Positions 17,700 to 26,892 of a DNA stretch of 64,000 nt are shown one piece after another. This stretch comes from Desulfovibrio sp. Its GTDB lineage: Bacteria > Desulfobacterota > Desulfovibrionia > Desulfovibrionales > Desulfovibrionaceae. The notes beneath the pieces were generated by a model, which saw only the letters and a list, made by a program, of their open reading frames with translations, was not told the origin of the DNA and searched no databases. Made by a program: the position numbers and the translations under genes. The stretch is from assembly GCF_019422935.1 (NCBI RefSeq), contig NZ_JAHZCJ010000008.1:116624-180623 (forward strand), written 5' to 3'. Every line of letters starts with the position of its first letter. Positions within the stretch are counted from its first letter, which is position 1.

Positions 17700-20600
17700 A
17701 TGGCCAGCACCATATCCGGCTCCAACGCCATATCCAACCTCAGTGGTTCGGATACTAACTTTGACACGGTTCTTGCGAACCTCAAAAAAGTTGAGTCCAC
17801 GCAACTCAATCAACTTACCGCGTGGAAAAGCGACTGGAAATTGCGCTATGATGCTTTTGACAAAGTTATTGAACAGGTCAGCACCGCCAGCAACGTGCTT
17901 GCAACCCTCGCCAATAAAAACAGCTTTGTTACCAAGAATGTAACCAGCAGCGACAGCAATGTCATTTCAGCTGTTGCCAGCGCCGCTGCGGACGATATCC
18001 AGCATACCATCAATGTCACCCAGGTTGCGAGCAACTCCATATGGGCCAACACCGGGCACGTCTTTTCCAGCAAGACGGACATCATCAATACGTCCGGCAC
18101 CTCTCAGACATTTTCTTATAGCTATGCCGGCAAGGAATACAGCATGGCCGTTCCGGCCAATACCACGCTCGACTCCTTTGCGAGCATGGTCAACAATTCT
18201 TCCGACAACCCCGGCATCAAGGTCAGCATTGTTCAGGCCAGTTCCGGCTATGTTTTTCAGGTTGCGGGCAAGAGCACCGGCGCGGCCAACGATCTGGTCA
18301 TTCACAGCTCCGGCCTTGTAGGCATGAGCGCATCTGGCGCGTCCTCCACATGGTCCACCAACAGTGCGCTGGATGTGAGCAGCGTGCTTACCAATCCCAC
18401 AAAATATGCCTACGACCTCATCATGGAGGACGGCAACACATTTTCCGTCAAAATCAACGGCGACAAGACCAACCAGGATCTTGCAACCGCCATCAATGCG
18501 CAGGTGGGGCGCAGCATTGCCAGCATTGACGGCTCCGGCAATCTGCAACTTGCTGACGTCAAGGCCATGTACCGGCGGGACACCAGTACGCAGACTTCGT
18601 TCAGTACTCCGGTCACAAAATTTTCCATGGGTTCAACGCCCACGACAACCAAGCTGACGGGGGCCCTGACTGTTGATCTGAACATCAACGATGGTGTCAC
18701 TACTGGCACACGAACCCTGACCATTGCTGCCGGCACCACCATGAAGGATGCCGCATTGCAGATCGCCCAGGCTTCCGGCGCCAGCACGGCTGAAATGACC
18801 TATAACAACACCACTGGCGGCTGGGAGCTGAACCTCTCCAACGTGAACGGCGCGACCCTTAGCTTTGCTGACAGCGCCAGCGATTCTGGCAAGATGACCT
18901 CAACCGTCGTTGCCGATGACAGCAAACTTGGCACCAAGGTGGTGGGCGATTCCGGCGCACAAAGCTTTACCGCCAGCACTGCTATTACCTTTGACAGCAC
19001 CAAGCTCTCGCAAAAGCTTGGCGGCACAAGCGCTGACGGCACAAAAAACTTTACTTATACATTTGTTGACAACACTGGCAACACGCAAAACCTGACCATC
19101 AAGCAGGACGCAACCTATCAGGATCTGCTGACCCAGCTTCAATCTTTTGGCGGCACATTAAGTGGAGATGGCAAAACCGTAACCTTTGCCAATACGGAAA
19201 AATTCTACCTGAGCGCAGGCGGAGCGGGCGGCGGCATGGACGGGATCACCGTCAAGACAGACGCCATGGCCACCATCACCAACATGGCAGCAGCCAGCAC
19301 GCTGGAGACGCCCCCGGCCCTGACCTATACTTACATCACCAATGACAGCTCCACGCCGCAGACATTTACAATTCCTGGTGGCTCCAAGATCGCGGACGTC
19401 ATCGCCGAACTCAAAAGTAAAGGGCTGTCTGGCTCACTGGTAAGCGCGGACGGGGCTACGACCATTGACCTGCAAACAGGCACCCTGCCCACAACCGGCA
19501 GTTATTTTCTCAAGCTCAATAATATTGATTCCCTTAGCGGGCCGGGCATTACAGGTCAGGTGACGTCGTCCTCCAACTGGAATATTCGTGGCGCGGCAAA
19601 TGCCAAATTTACGGTGGACAACTGGCCCCTGACCATGGAATCCGACACCAACAGCGTGAGCAACGTGATCGAGGGCGTGGTCTTTACCATTCAGGACAAA
19701 GGCAGCGCAGCCATTACGGTCAGTACAGACATCACCTCGGTGGAAAAGTCCATTCAGACATTTCTTGATTCCGTCAACTCCATCTTGATGACCATCAATG
19801 ATTACACAAAATTTGATCCGAATAAGGACGTCACCACCAACGACCCCAAAAATGCGAACAGCAGCAATTACAGCACCTCGCAACTGACCGCAGAAAAAGG
19901 CGGCCTCTTGCAGGGCAACTATGGCGTGCAGCTGTTCAAGTCGCGCTTTACCTCTCTGGTCAACAGCGCGCCCCCTGGTTTTGCCAGCCGAACGTCTGCC
20001 AACGATGTACTGTCGGGCGATATGCTTGCCAACCTCGCCAACATGGGCATCAAGGTTGAAACCGACCAGTCGAGTTCCAACTATGGGCTGTTGGTAATTG
20101 CGCCTTCGTCCGGCATTGCTGAACTGCAGCAGCTGGACAAGAGCAATTATGAAAATATGATCAACAACAACCTTTCGGATGTTGTGGATTTTTTCTGCTC
20201 CAGCGGCACAGGTACGGCTACCAGCTCTGATTTTCGCTACGGCAGCCACATTGCGGGTATCACCAAGGGTGGTTCTTACGATGTGAAATACACGGTTGAT
20301 GCTGGCGGCAATATTACCAACGTCACGGTTGGCGGCGTGGCCGCAACCCGCGACACGAGCCAGCCGGGCTATTACTACAGTGTTGCTTCCGGTGATGCGC
20401 GAGGCCTCGCGCTCCAGATAGACAACCTCACCCCGGGTGATCACTCGGGCCAGATACGCATCAAGGAAGGGTTGGTTCAAACGGTCAGCACCTTCCTCAA
20501 GGGCGAATTGACCTATACGGACGTCAACGTCTCGGGCACCGGCACCGCAGAGCAAACCTCCGCAGCCATTGCACTTAAATCAAAAAACGGCGCCTTGATG

Positions 20601-20804
20601 GTTCTGAAAAACAATTATCAGAGCATCATGGAAAATATCGATAAAAAGATTACCCAGGAACAGACGCGCCTTGATACGTGGGAGGCTCGGCAAAAAACAT
20701 ACTTTGCCAACCTTGAAACCCTGCTCAAAAAATACAATACGCAGCAAGACCAACTCACTTCGCAGCTCAAGCAGCTTTCCAATTCGTCAAGCAGTTCCTC
20801 CTAA
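17700..20804 (+). CDS. fliD: Flagellar hook-associated protein 2 (filament cap), unusually long
   Basis: A 1034-residue protein; FliD is usually 400-700. The N-terminal FliD_N region (about residues 10-115, including FDTVLANLKKVESTQL and the RYDAFDKVIEQVS coil) and the C-terminal coiled coil (about 960-1034, ending in a serine run) are the parts that insert into the filament. The extra length is in the middle, Ser/Thr/Gly/Asp-rich beta-type sequence of about 400-500 residues, probably extra surface domains on the cap. ATG 17700 follows GAGAGG by about 5 bases. fliS follows after 54 bases. Confidence 0.9.
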   Translation: MASTISGSNAISNLSGSDTNFDTVLANLKKVESTQLNQLTAWKSDWKLRYDAFDKVIEQVSTASNVLATLANKNSFVTKNVTSSDSNVISAVASAAADDIQHTINVTQVASNSIWANTGHVFSSKTDIINTSGTSQTFSYSYAGKEYSMAVPANTTLDSFASMVNNSSDNPGIKVSIVQASSGYVFQVAGKSTGAANDLVIHSSGLVGMSASGASSTWSTNSALDVSSVLTNPTKYAYDLIMEDGNTFSVKINGDKTNQDLATAINAQVGRSIASIDGSGNLQLADVKAMYRRDTSTQTSFSTPVTKFSMGSTPTTTKLTGALTVDLNINDGVTTGTRTLTIAAGTTMKDAALQIAQASGASTAEMTYNNTTGGWELNLSNVNGATLSFADSASDSGKMTSTVVADDSKLGTKVVGDSGAQSFTASTAITFDSTKLSQKLGGTSADGTKNFTYTFVDNTGNTQNLTIKQDATYQDLLTQLQSFGGTLSGDGKTVTFANTEKFYLSAGGAGGGMDGITVKTDAMATITNMAAASTLETPPALTYTYITNDSSTPQTFTIPGGSKIADVIAELKSKGLSGSLVSADGATTIDLQTGTLPTTGSYFLKLNNIDSLSGPGITGQVTSSSNWNIRGAANAKFTVDNWPLTMESDTNSVSNVIEGVVFTIQDKGSAAITVSTDITSVEKSIQTFLDSVNSILMTINDYTKFDPNKDVTTNDPKNANSSNYSTSQLTAEKGGLLQGNYGVQLFKSRFTSLVNSAPPGFASRTSANDVLSGDMLANLANMGIKVETDQSSSNYGLLVIAPSSGIAELQQLDKSNYENMINNNLSDVVDFFCSSGTGTATSSDFRYGSHIAGITKGGSYDVKYTVDAGGNITNVTVGGVAATRDTSQPGYYYSVASGDARGLALQIDNLTPGDHSGQIRIKEGLVQTVSTFLKGELTYTDVNVSGTGTAEQTSAAIALKSKNGALMVLKNNYQSIMENIDKKITQEQTRLDTWEARQKTYFANLETLLKKYNTQQDQLTSQLKQLSNSSSSSS

Positions 20805-20858
20805 TCTGCATGAAACAACAATAAGGCCAGCCTAAGAACACCGCCATAAGGACACACT

Positions 20859-21506
20859 ATGAACAAAGCGGCGCAAGCATATTTTCAGACCAAGGTCGGC
20901 ACCACGGATCAAGGGCAACTTTTGCTCATGCTCTATGACGGCGCACTCACTTTCATACAGCAGGCGCGCACAAAGATGATTGCCAATGACTATGCGGGAA
21001 AGGGCATCCTTATCTCCAAGGTCATCGACATAATCAATGAGCTTTCCGCTTCTTTGAACATGGATAAGGGCGGCAGCCTGGCTGTGAATCTCAACAACCT
21101 GTACCTGCTCTGCACGGCCCGTTTGCTGCGCGCCAACCTGAAAATGGATATGGATTCACTCAACAGTGTGGAATCCATCCTTTCAGGCCTGCGTGGCGCC
21201 TATGCCCAGATTATTGAAACCCCCGAGGCCCGTCAGGCGAGCAACGATATTGCCACCCGCCTGCAACCTCTGGGAACAATGACCAGATCCGCGCAGCCCA
21301 TCATACCATCAACAGTTACCGCCGTGCCGCGCTCCCATGCTCAGGCGGCCTATGGCCGTAGCGCCATGCGCCCTGCAGCCCCTGCGGCGGAGGCACCCAG
21401 CCAGACGGTCGATGCCCAGCGCGCGCATGTGCAGCCTTTTGATCAGGCCGCGCCACAAACGGCAGCACCGCATCCCCGCCTGCCCGGCGCTTACGGCAAA
21501 CCCTAG
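20859..21506 (+). CDS. fliS: Flagellin export chaperone FliS with C-terminal extension
   Basis: A 215-residue protein. Residues 1-125 are FliS (AYFQTKVGTTDQGQLLLMLYDGALTFIQQA, then the IINELSASLNMDKGG helix), the chaperone that keeps flagellin unpolymerised before export. Residues from about 130 form a Pro/Ala/Gln-rich, probably unstructured tail absent from typical 120-140-residue FliS. ATG 20859 follows AAGGA. A strong terminator follows at 21552. Confidence 0.92.
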   Translation: MNKAAQAYFQTKVGTTDQGQLLLMLYDGALTFIQQARTKMIANDYAGKGILISKVIDIINELSASLNMDKGGSLAVNLNNLYLLCTARLLRANLKMDMDSLNSVESILSGLRGAYAQIIETPEARQASNDIATRLQPLGTMTRSAQPIIPSTVTAVPRSHAQAAYGRSAMRPAAPAAEAPSQTVDAQRAHVQPFDQAAPQTAAPHPRLPGAYGKP

Positions 21507-21551
21507 CAGAAAAAGCCTTGCCAAGAACAGAAAGGCTGATAGCAGCATTAC

Positions 21552-21592
21552 GCAAAAAAACGGCGGCACACTTAGTGTCGCCGTTTTTTTGC
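21552..21592 (+). terminator. Terminator after fliS
   Basis: A-rich flank, CGGCG stem with an inner CAC/GTG stem, CGCCG, then TTTTTTT. Confidence 0.85.
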
Positions 21593-21777
21593 GCCGACAG
21601 TGCAGTCTGCTAAAAAAATCCCGCCGTCGCAGATCACCAAAAGGTGCCGCGCTGTTTCTGAAAACCGATTATTATCTTCTTTGACAGGCTTATCCAGAGA
21701 AGCTAGTCTTCACAAAATTTTCAAAAAGCATCCCCTCAAACTTTATCCATATCTTACAGTACTGCGAAACAAGCGCC

Positions 21778-22854
21778 ATGGTGAAATCCAAAGAGTCTTC
21801 TGTTCACTGCAAAAACACATATCTCAAATTATTTGATATGTTTGACAAGGCAGGCGTTCCCCCGGAAACGCGCTGGCGTTCCCTGCTGCTTTTTTTCAGG
21901 GAAATGAAGGACTATCATTTTCTTGATGAAGAGCAAAAAATTGCCATTCTCGCACAGATGGAAGAACTGTTGAAAAACAGACACTACTCTGATGAACAGC
22001 TTGTTTCCACCATCCGCAACTGCAGCGAAATCTTCAGCAAGCCAATTGTGAATCAGCTCGACAGCATGGTTCACGAGACGTCTTCCATCATAGACCAGTT
22101 TTTCAGCAAGCTCTCTTCGCGCTACGGCGACATTGCCCACCTTGAAAAAGAAAGTCTTTCCATTGTGGCGGAGAGCGGCGATGGCACCGTCATGCTTGAA
22201 AAGCTACAATCAGCCTTTCACAGGGTCAAGGTTCTCTTTGAGGAAGACATCTGCAACCTTGAAAACCTCGCCTTCATTGATCCCCTGACTCAGGTTGCCA
22301 ACCGCCTGAGCCTTGATCTTTTTATCAAAAATTCTACGGCCCGGTGGCACGAAGAAGGACACCCCTTTGCCTTGGCCCTCTTTGATATCGACCACTTCAA
22401 AACCTTTAACGACACATACGGGCACCTTATTGGCGATCAGGTGCTTAAGGTTGTTGGCTCGCACCTTCGCCGGGCGCGCGAGGAATTTGATACGGAGACG
22501 GATGCCCTTGCAGCGCGCTTTGGCGGCGATGAATTTGCCCTTGTGGCCTCTGGGGCCAGCGCGCACTTGTTGCCTGAAATCATCAGCCGTTTTTGCAAGG
22601 CCATCAAAAACTTCAACCTGCTCATCCGCGATACGGAAGGCAATGTTGAGAAAAACAACCTGCACATTACCGTCAGCGCCGGCATAGCCGTACTGGACGC
22701 CAAAGCGCCGCAAATTCAAACGGCAGAGCAGCTTTTTGACCGGGCGGATAAAGCCCTGTACCACGCCAAGCACAATGCCCGTTCGCGCGCGGTTGTGTTA
22801 AAAGCCAACGATCAATACCTGATCCTGGACGAAGAAAATCACAAAGTTGTCTAG
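21778..22854 (+). CDS. Cytoplasmic diguanylate cyclase
   Basis: A 358-residue protein without signal or membrane segments. The first 170 residues are helical and unrecognised. The GGDEF domain (about 175-345) has DPLTQVANR at its start and an intact RFGGDEF. It should make cyclic di-GMP in response to a cytoplasmic cue. ATG 21778 has only a weak ribosome site. Location after fliS suggests a motility-to-sessility role, by inference. Confidence 0.9.
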   Translation: MVKSKESSVHCKNTYLKLFDMFDKAGVPPETRWRSLLLFFREMKDYHFLDEEQKIAILAQMEELLKNRHYSDEQLVSTIRNCSEIFSKPIVNQLDSMVHETSSIIDQFFSKLSSRYGDIAHLEKESLSIVAESGDGTVMLEKLQSAFHRVKVLFEEDICNLENLAFIDPLTQVANRLSLDLFIKNSTARWHEEGHPFALALFDIDHFKTFNDTYGHLIGDQVLKVVGSHLRRAREEFDTETDALAARFGGDEFALVASGASAHLLPEIISRFCKAIKNFNLLIRDTEGNVEKNNLHITVSAGIAVLDAKAPQIQTAEQLFDRADKALYHAKHNARSRAVVLKANDQYLILDEENHKVV

Positions 22855-22880
22855 CGCCTGGGCAATAGCCCGAGCGTGCG

Positions 22881-22920
22881 CACCATAAAAAAGGCGGGGA
22901 AACCCGCCTTTTTTATGGTG
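22881..22920. terminator. Symmetric bidirectional terminator
   Basis: A perfect inverted repeat around GGCGGG-GAAA-CCCGCC flanked by A-run and T-run on both sides, between the convergent cyclase and PAP2 genes. Confidence 0.9.
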
Positions 22921-22955
22921 CTGGAAAAATCAACCGCATACCGTCAGTAAAGGGC

Positions 22956-23516
22956 CTAACTCCTCGCGCCCCCGTTTTTTACAGCCCAGCTGCCTCTGAC
23001 TCGCTGAAAGCAGAAATTTACCGCCACGGCGGCAAGGCAAGCTGTCAAAAATGCTCCCGCCATATCCAGAGGGTAATGTACCCCCACAAAAATTCTGGCC
23101 CAGGCCGTAGCGAAGCCCAGCAACATGACAAACAGGGCAATGCCCCGCGAGCCCATGTGCAGAAGCAGGGCAAACGCCATTGAAAACATAAAGGTGGCGT
23201 GCAAACTGGGAAAGGACGATGTGGGGTCGTGGGCAATCAGCATTCGCCCAAGCCCCAGTACAAAGGGCCGGGGATTATAATGGAACATTCGAATCAGGCA
23301 GGCTGAACCCATGGCCACCGCCACGGTCAAAACTACGCGTAAGGCCAGAGCAACGGCAGACCCGCGTGGCTTTTGCCGCACAACAGCCAGCAAGGTCAAC
23401 AGCATCGCGATACCCATGGGCCACTCTGCCAGCGCGCCCCCAGCCCATATGGCAAAGGGAGAGGCCGCATCACTTGCGTTAAGCGCAAGAAAAATCTGGT
23501 GATTCAGTGAAATCAT
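22956..23516 (-). CDS. PAP2-family membrane phosphatase (undecaprenyl-pyrophosphatase-like)
   Basis: A 186-residue protein with about five helices. The three PAP2 motifs are visible: YNPRPF (with R upstream), FPSLHA, and ARIFVGVHYPLD. The last matches BcrC-type undecaprenyl-pyrophosphate phosphatases, except that Ala replaces the usual Ser. It probably recycles the lipid carrier for peptidoglycan or surface glycans, or hydrolyses a related lipid phosphate. Confidence 0.85.
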   Translation of the reverse strand: MISLNHQIFLALNASDAASPFAIWAGGALAEWPMGIAMLLTLLAVVRQKPRGSAVALALRVVLTVAVAMGSACLIRMFHYNPRPFVLGLGRMLIAHDPTSSFPSLHATFMFSMAFALLLHMGSRGIALFVMLLGFATAWARIFVGVHYPLDMAGAFLTACLAAVAVNFCFQRVRGSWAVKNGGARS

Positions 23517-23539
23517 GATCTATGCCGGGATGCGATGCA

Positions 23540-24322
23540 TCAGAAAAAATCCGCATTGTGCGCGCTGAAGCGTGTTGTCAAAAATTCCTTGAACACGGCT
23601 ACAGCTGAGGCCGCCGTGTCGCCCCAGGCAAAATCCTGAAAAACAAAATGTCCGCAGTACGGCAGCATGAGCAGGGAGGCATCCGGAATCAGATTTTTCA
23701 TGTCCACAAGCTGCTCTGGCAAAACTATATCCCGGTCGCCGCCCACAACGAGTGTTGGGGTTTGCAGGGTTTGCAAAACTTCAACATCGATAACGCAATC
23801 CCTGCTCCATAGCTCTTTTGTCTTATTGATGAAGCTCTCAAGTACTGGAGCTGGATTCAAGTCAGCATACTGCTGCGCGACTTCCGGCATATGTTCCTGA
23901 ACAAAATCCGCAGACAAGACCTCTACCGTTTCCAGCCAGCCTTGCGACATCCCCGACATGCCAAGATAATTGCCGGATATGGCAATGAGACTCTTTACCT
24001 TGCCCGGCAGGCGGCTTGCCATATGCAAGCCGAGGTTTGCCCCATCGCTGTAACCAACAATGTGAAAAGACGACAGATCAAGCGCTTGCGTGAAGAAAAT
24101 CAGCTCCTTCGCCATCAGGGCATACTCAAAGGGCGCGTCCGTATCTGCGGTTCTGCCGTGCCCACGCCGGTCAACAGCGATGACGCGGAAATCCTTTGCC
24201 AGTTCTGCCAGCAGGGTTTCGTAGTTTTCGCAGGTATCCAGCCCGCCGTGCAAAAATAGAAGAGGCTCACCCTGCCCCTTTATAGTATAATACCACTTAA
24301 TTCCGGCAGTCGATATCTGCAT
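23540..24322 (-). CDS. Alpha/beta hydrolase
   Basis: A 260-residue hydrolase-fold protein: oxyanion HGG, nucleophile elbow GYSDG, acidic residue in GGDRDIV and catalytic His in YCGHFVF. Ester, epoxide or lactone substrates are all possible. ATG 24322 has GGAG 8-9 bases upstream; a GTG three codons earlier is less likely. Confidence 0.85.
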   Translation of the reverse strand: MQISTAGIKWYYTIKGQGEPLLFLHGGLDTCENYETLLAELAKDFRVIAVDRRGHGRTADTDAPFEYALMAKELIFFTQALDLSSFHIVGYSDGANLGLHMASRLPGKVKSLIAISGNYLGMSGMSQGWLETVEVLSADFVQEHMPEVAQQYADLNPAPVLESFINKTKELWSRDCVIDVEVLQTLQTPTLVVGGDRDIVLPEQLVDMKNLIPDASLLMLPYCGHFVFQDFAWGDTAASAVAVFKEFLTTRFSAHNADFF

Positions 24323-24461
24323 TGCTTGCACTCCGATGTCTGATTTCTTTGTTACATTACCTTTTTACGCAGACTTATCAACTTTAGAGCGTTGCCGTTA
24401 CTGCCCATAACTGAAAAATATTTTCGCGAATACTCACACAACGCGCCTTGTGCCTGCAAAC

Positions 24462-24498
24462 AAAAAGAGCCGGGGCAGACGATACTCCGGCTCTTTTT
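24462..24498 (-). terminator. Terminator of the hemerythrin chemoreceptor gene
   Basis: AAAAAGAGCCGG and CCGGCTCTTTTT form a 12-bp stem 27 bases beyond the chemoreceptor stop; the minus strand ends in a T-run. Confidence 0.8.
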
Positions 24499-24524
24499 AC
24501 AAATATCAAGATTTGCTTTTCAGA

Positions 24525-26255
24525 TCACAGCACACCCTTGCCATTAAGAAATGGCCCGTAACGTTTGTCCGTCCCCATGATATGGCCCACGAGCCACTCT
24601 TTCAAAAAACGCATGATTTCCATGGTGACCTTGGCGCGACCATTTTTTAGTTCCTGCTCAAAGGCCAGAACTTTTTCTACCAGATCACGGTGCGCTTTTT
24701 TGTGAGCAGGCGCTTCTGCGTAGCCATAGCGGTCAAAAAGCTCTTCTTCCGTGGCGAAATGCTTTACTGTGTATTGCTTCAATCTGTCCAGCACACCAGC
24801 AAGCACCTCTTCTGACCGGCGTTGCCGCATGGCGGAATTCAGCTCATTGATGAGGCCCACAAGAGCCTTGTGCTGCTCGTCAATCTTTGCAATTCCCACA
24901 GAAAGATCGTTTGTCCAGCATATAAGCTGATCGGAATCGACAACGCCACCAAGATTTCCTTGCCCCATGGCGCTGACGATGGCGTCCAGTTCTTCTGCCT
25001 GACCGGATATTTCCACGAGCACACGAATCGAATTATTGACGTGCTCCGCCGTATCCTTTGCAACGGTGTTCACTTCAGCCGCACCTCTGCGGACTTCTTC
25101 ACTCGCTGCGGTCTGAGCCTGACTGGACGCCGCGATGGCAGAAACTTCGTTGGCGGCCTGCTGCACAAATCCCGCAATCCTGTCCACATCTTCGGCGGCC
25201 TGTTCTGCGGCGCTGGCGCTTGCAACAATATCTTGCGCGGCGGCATCTACAGCCTGAACATTTTCGCGCGCCTTGACCTGAATATTTCTCAATGACTCGC
25301 CGACCTCGCTGGTGGCCTTCATTGTCTTTTCCGCGAGCTTCCGCACTTCGTCGGCGACCACGGCGAATCCGCGGCCGGCTTCGCCAGCCCTGGCGGCCTC
25401 AATGGCGGCGTTCAGGGCCAACAGATTTGTTTGATCCGCGATATCGGAAATGACTCCGAGCACAGCTCCAATGCCCTCGGCCTGTTGCCCAAGATTGGTC
25501 ATGGTTTCCTTGAGCAGCAGAATACGCTCTTTAACCTGATCAATAGAAAGAACTGCCGAGCGCACCCCTTGCGCGCCCGACACAGCCCCCTGCTGCGCCA
25601 AAGCAGCGTCATCCGCAGCTTTAACGGTATTGAGCGCTATACTCTGAATGGCGGAATTAATCTGTTCTATGGCTTGCGAGGCTTCCTGCATTCTCTCCCG
25701 CTGATGCACCACATCGCGATCCACATTCTCCATGTTTTGACCAAGTTCGCGGATACCGGAAAAAATACTCGAGGATGCCGTGGCTGCTTTTTGCGAAGCG
25801 GTACGCATGTCATTGAGCAGTTGCCGTACCTGGGCTTCGGCAGCGCGGCTTTCCTGCAATGCAAGCTCGCTGTCTGCCGCGAGCCGGTGCGCTTCGTCGC
25901 CTTTATGCCGGGCATCTTTAAGGGCCTGATCCAGCGAGGCGACCATGGTGCAAATACTATCGCGCAGGTCGGCGTATTCCGACGGCATGGAAGAAAGGGG
26001 GCATGCAGCGGGGCGACCATCGGCAATATCCCGTGCATAATCACGTATGCTGCGTAAAGGGAGTATCAGCTGCCGATAGACAGTTCATATTAAAAAAAGG
26101 CCAGCAGTGGCCGCCAATAAAAATAATGCACCGTGTATTATAAAGGATGCATTAGAAATAACGCCGTAGGTGAAAGATGCTGCGCCACCGCACATCAGCA
26201 CGACAGCAGAAGAAAACAACCGAAATGAGAGGCTTGTTCCTGATGCAATAGCCAT
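24525..26255 (-). pseudogene. Chemoreceptor with C-terminal hemerythrin domain, interrupted by in-frame TGA
   Basis: Read from ATG 26255 (AGGGGA 7 bases upstream), the frame encodes two transmembrane helices with almost no periplasmic loop, then TGA at 26085-26087 (codon 57), directly followed in the same frame by a HAMP-like segment ([19 protein letters not shown]). Downstream are a full MCP signalling domain ([20 protein letters not shown]) and a hemerythrin domain with its His/Glu/Asp iron ligands ([30 protein letters not shown]). The architecture resembles the oxygen-sensing receptor DcrH. TGG to TGA is the simplest explanation. The next ATG (25988) lacks a ribosome site, so reinitiation would be weak. 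Selenocysteine insertion or stop readthrough is possible but less likely. Confidence 0.75.
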
Positions 26256-26822
26256 GACAGATCCCCTGATGTAGTCGATTGTCGATTTCCAAGAAACAAA
26301 AATGGTTCCGATAAAAATGCTGGCTAGAAACTCAACGGGAACATTAATAACTTTTGTATATGATTATAAAAAGTTAAATGCAACTGCCACCAAAGAAATA
26401 AGGTAGCTACCTATCTTTTAAATTAATATCAAAGAGTCAACCCACTCTTGAATACTCTACTTAATAAAATCAAAAAAAATCACTTGAGACTTACAGATCT
26501 ATACATTTACGATAGCATCGACCTTGTTTGAGACATAACGGATGCATTAAATTTTTTATTAGCTGAAAAAATAATTTTGTTTGAAATAAACAAAATAATC
26601 ACTGCTATACTGAACAAAATAATGAGTATTAAAACTTTCCACTACAGCAACAAAGAAAAGCATGCGCGTTTCAATGTCAGACGTGCTCCGCAATAATCTT
26701 GTGTGATATAAAGTCGCATATGACCGGGCTGCGCTATTCACATCGCAAACGCAGGATTGCGGAAGCTGCACTCCGGTAAGAGTGCAGAATGGTGCGGGGG
26801 GAGAGGAAGGCTGCTTAACTCA
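26256..26822. other. AT-rich stretch without a supported gene
   Basis: About 570 bases, strongly AT-rich from 26330 to 26640, between divergently placed transcripts. The promoter of the chemoreceptor should lie at its left end. A 70-codon frame on the minus strand has low complexity and no ribosome site, so I do not call it. Confidence 0.4.
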
Positions 26823-26866
26823 AAAAAGGACGGGGCCGCATGTACGGCATGACACCATACATGCGG
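26823..26866 (-). terminator. Terminator after the ABC-F gene
   Basis: CCGCATGTA and TACATGCGG form a 9-bp stem; on the minus strand it is followed, after a short GC stretch, by TTTTTT. Confidence 0.65.
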
Positions 26867-26892
26867 GCTGACGCTGGCAGGGGGAGTTTACC

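Noticed and set aside
26085-26130. Selenocysteine codon in the chemoreceptor
   Set aside because: No strong hairpin with the usual distance follows the TGA, and the position at the end of a membrane helix is not a redox site; kept only as a remote alternative to a nonsense mutation.
26559-26771. A 70-codon minus-strand frame in the AT-rich gap
   Set aside because: Low-complexity aromatic-rich product, no ribosome site.
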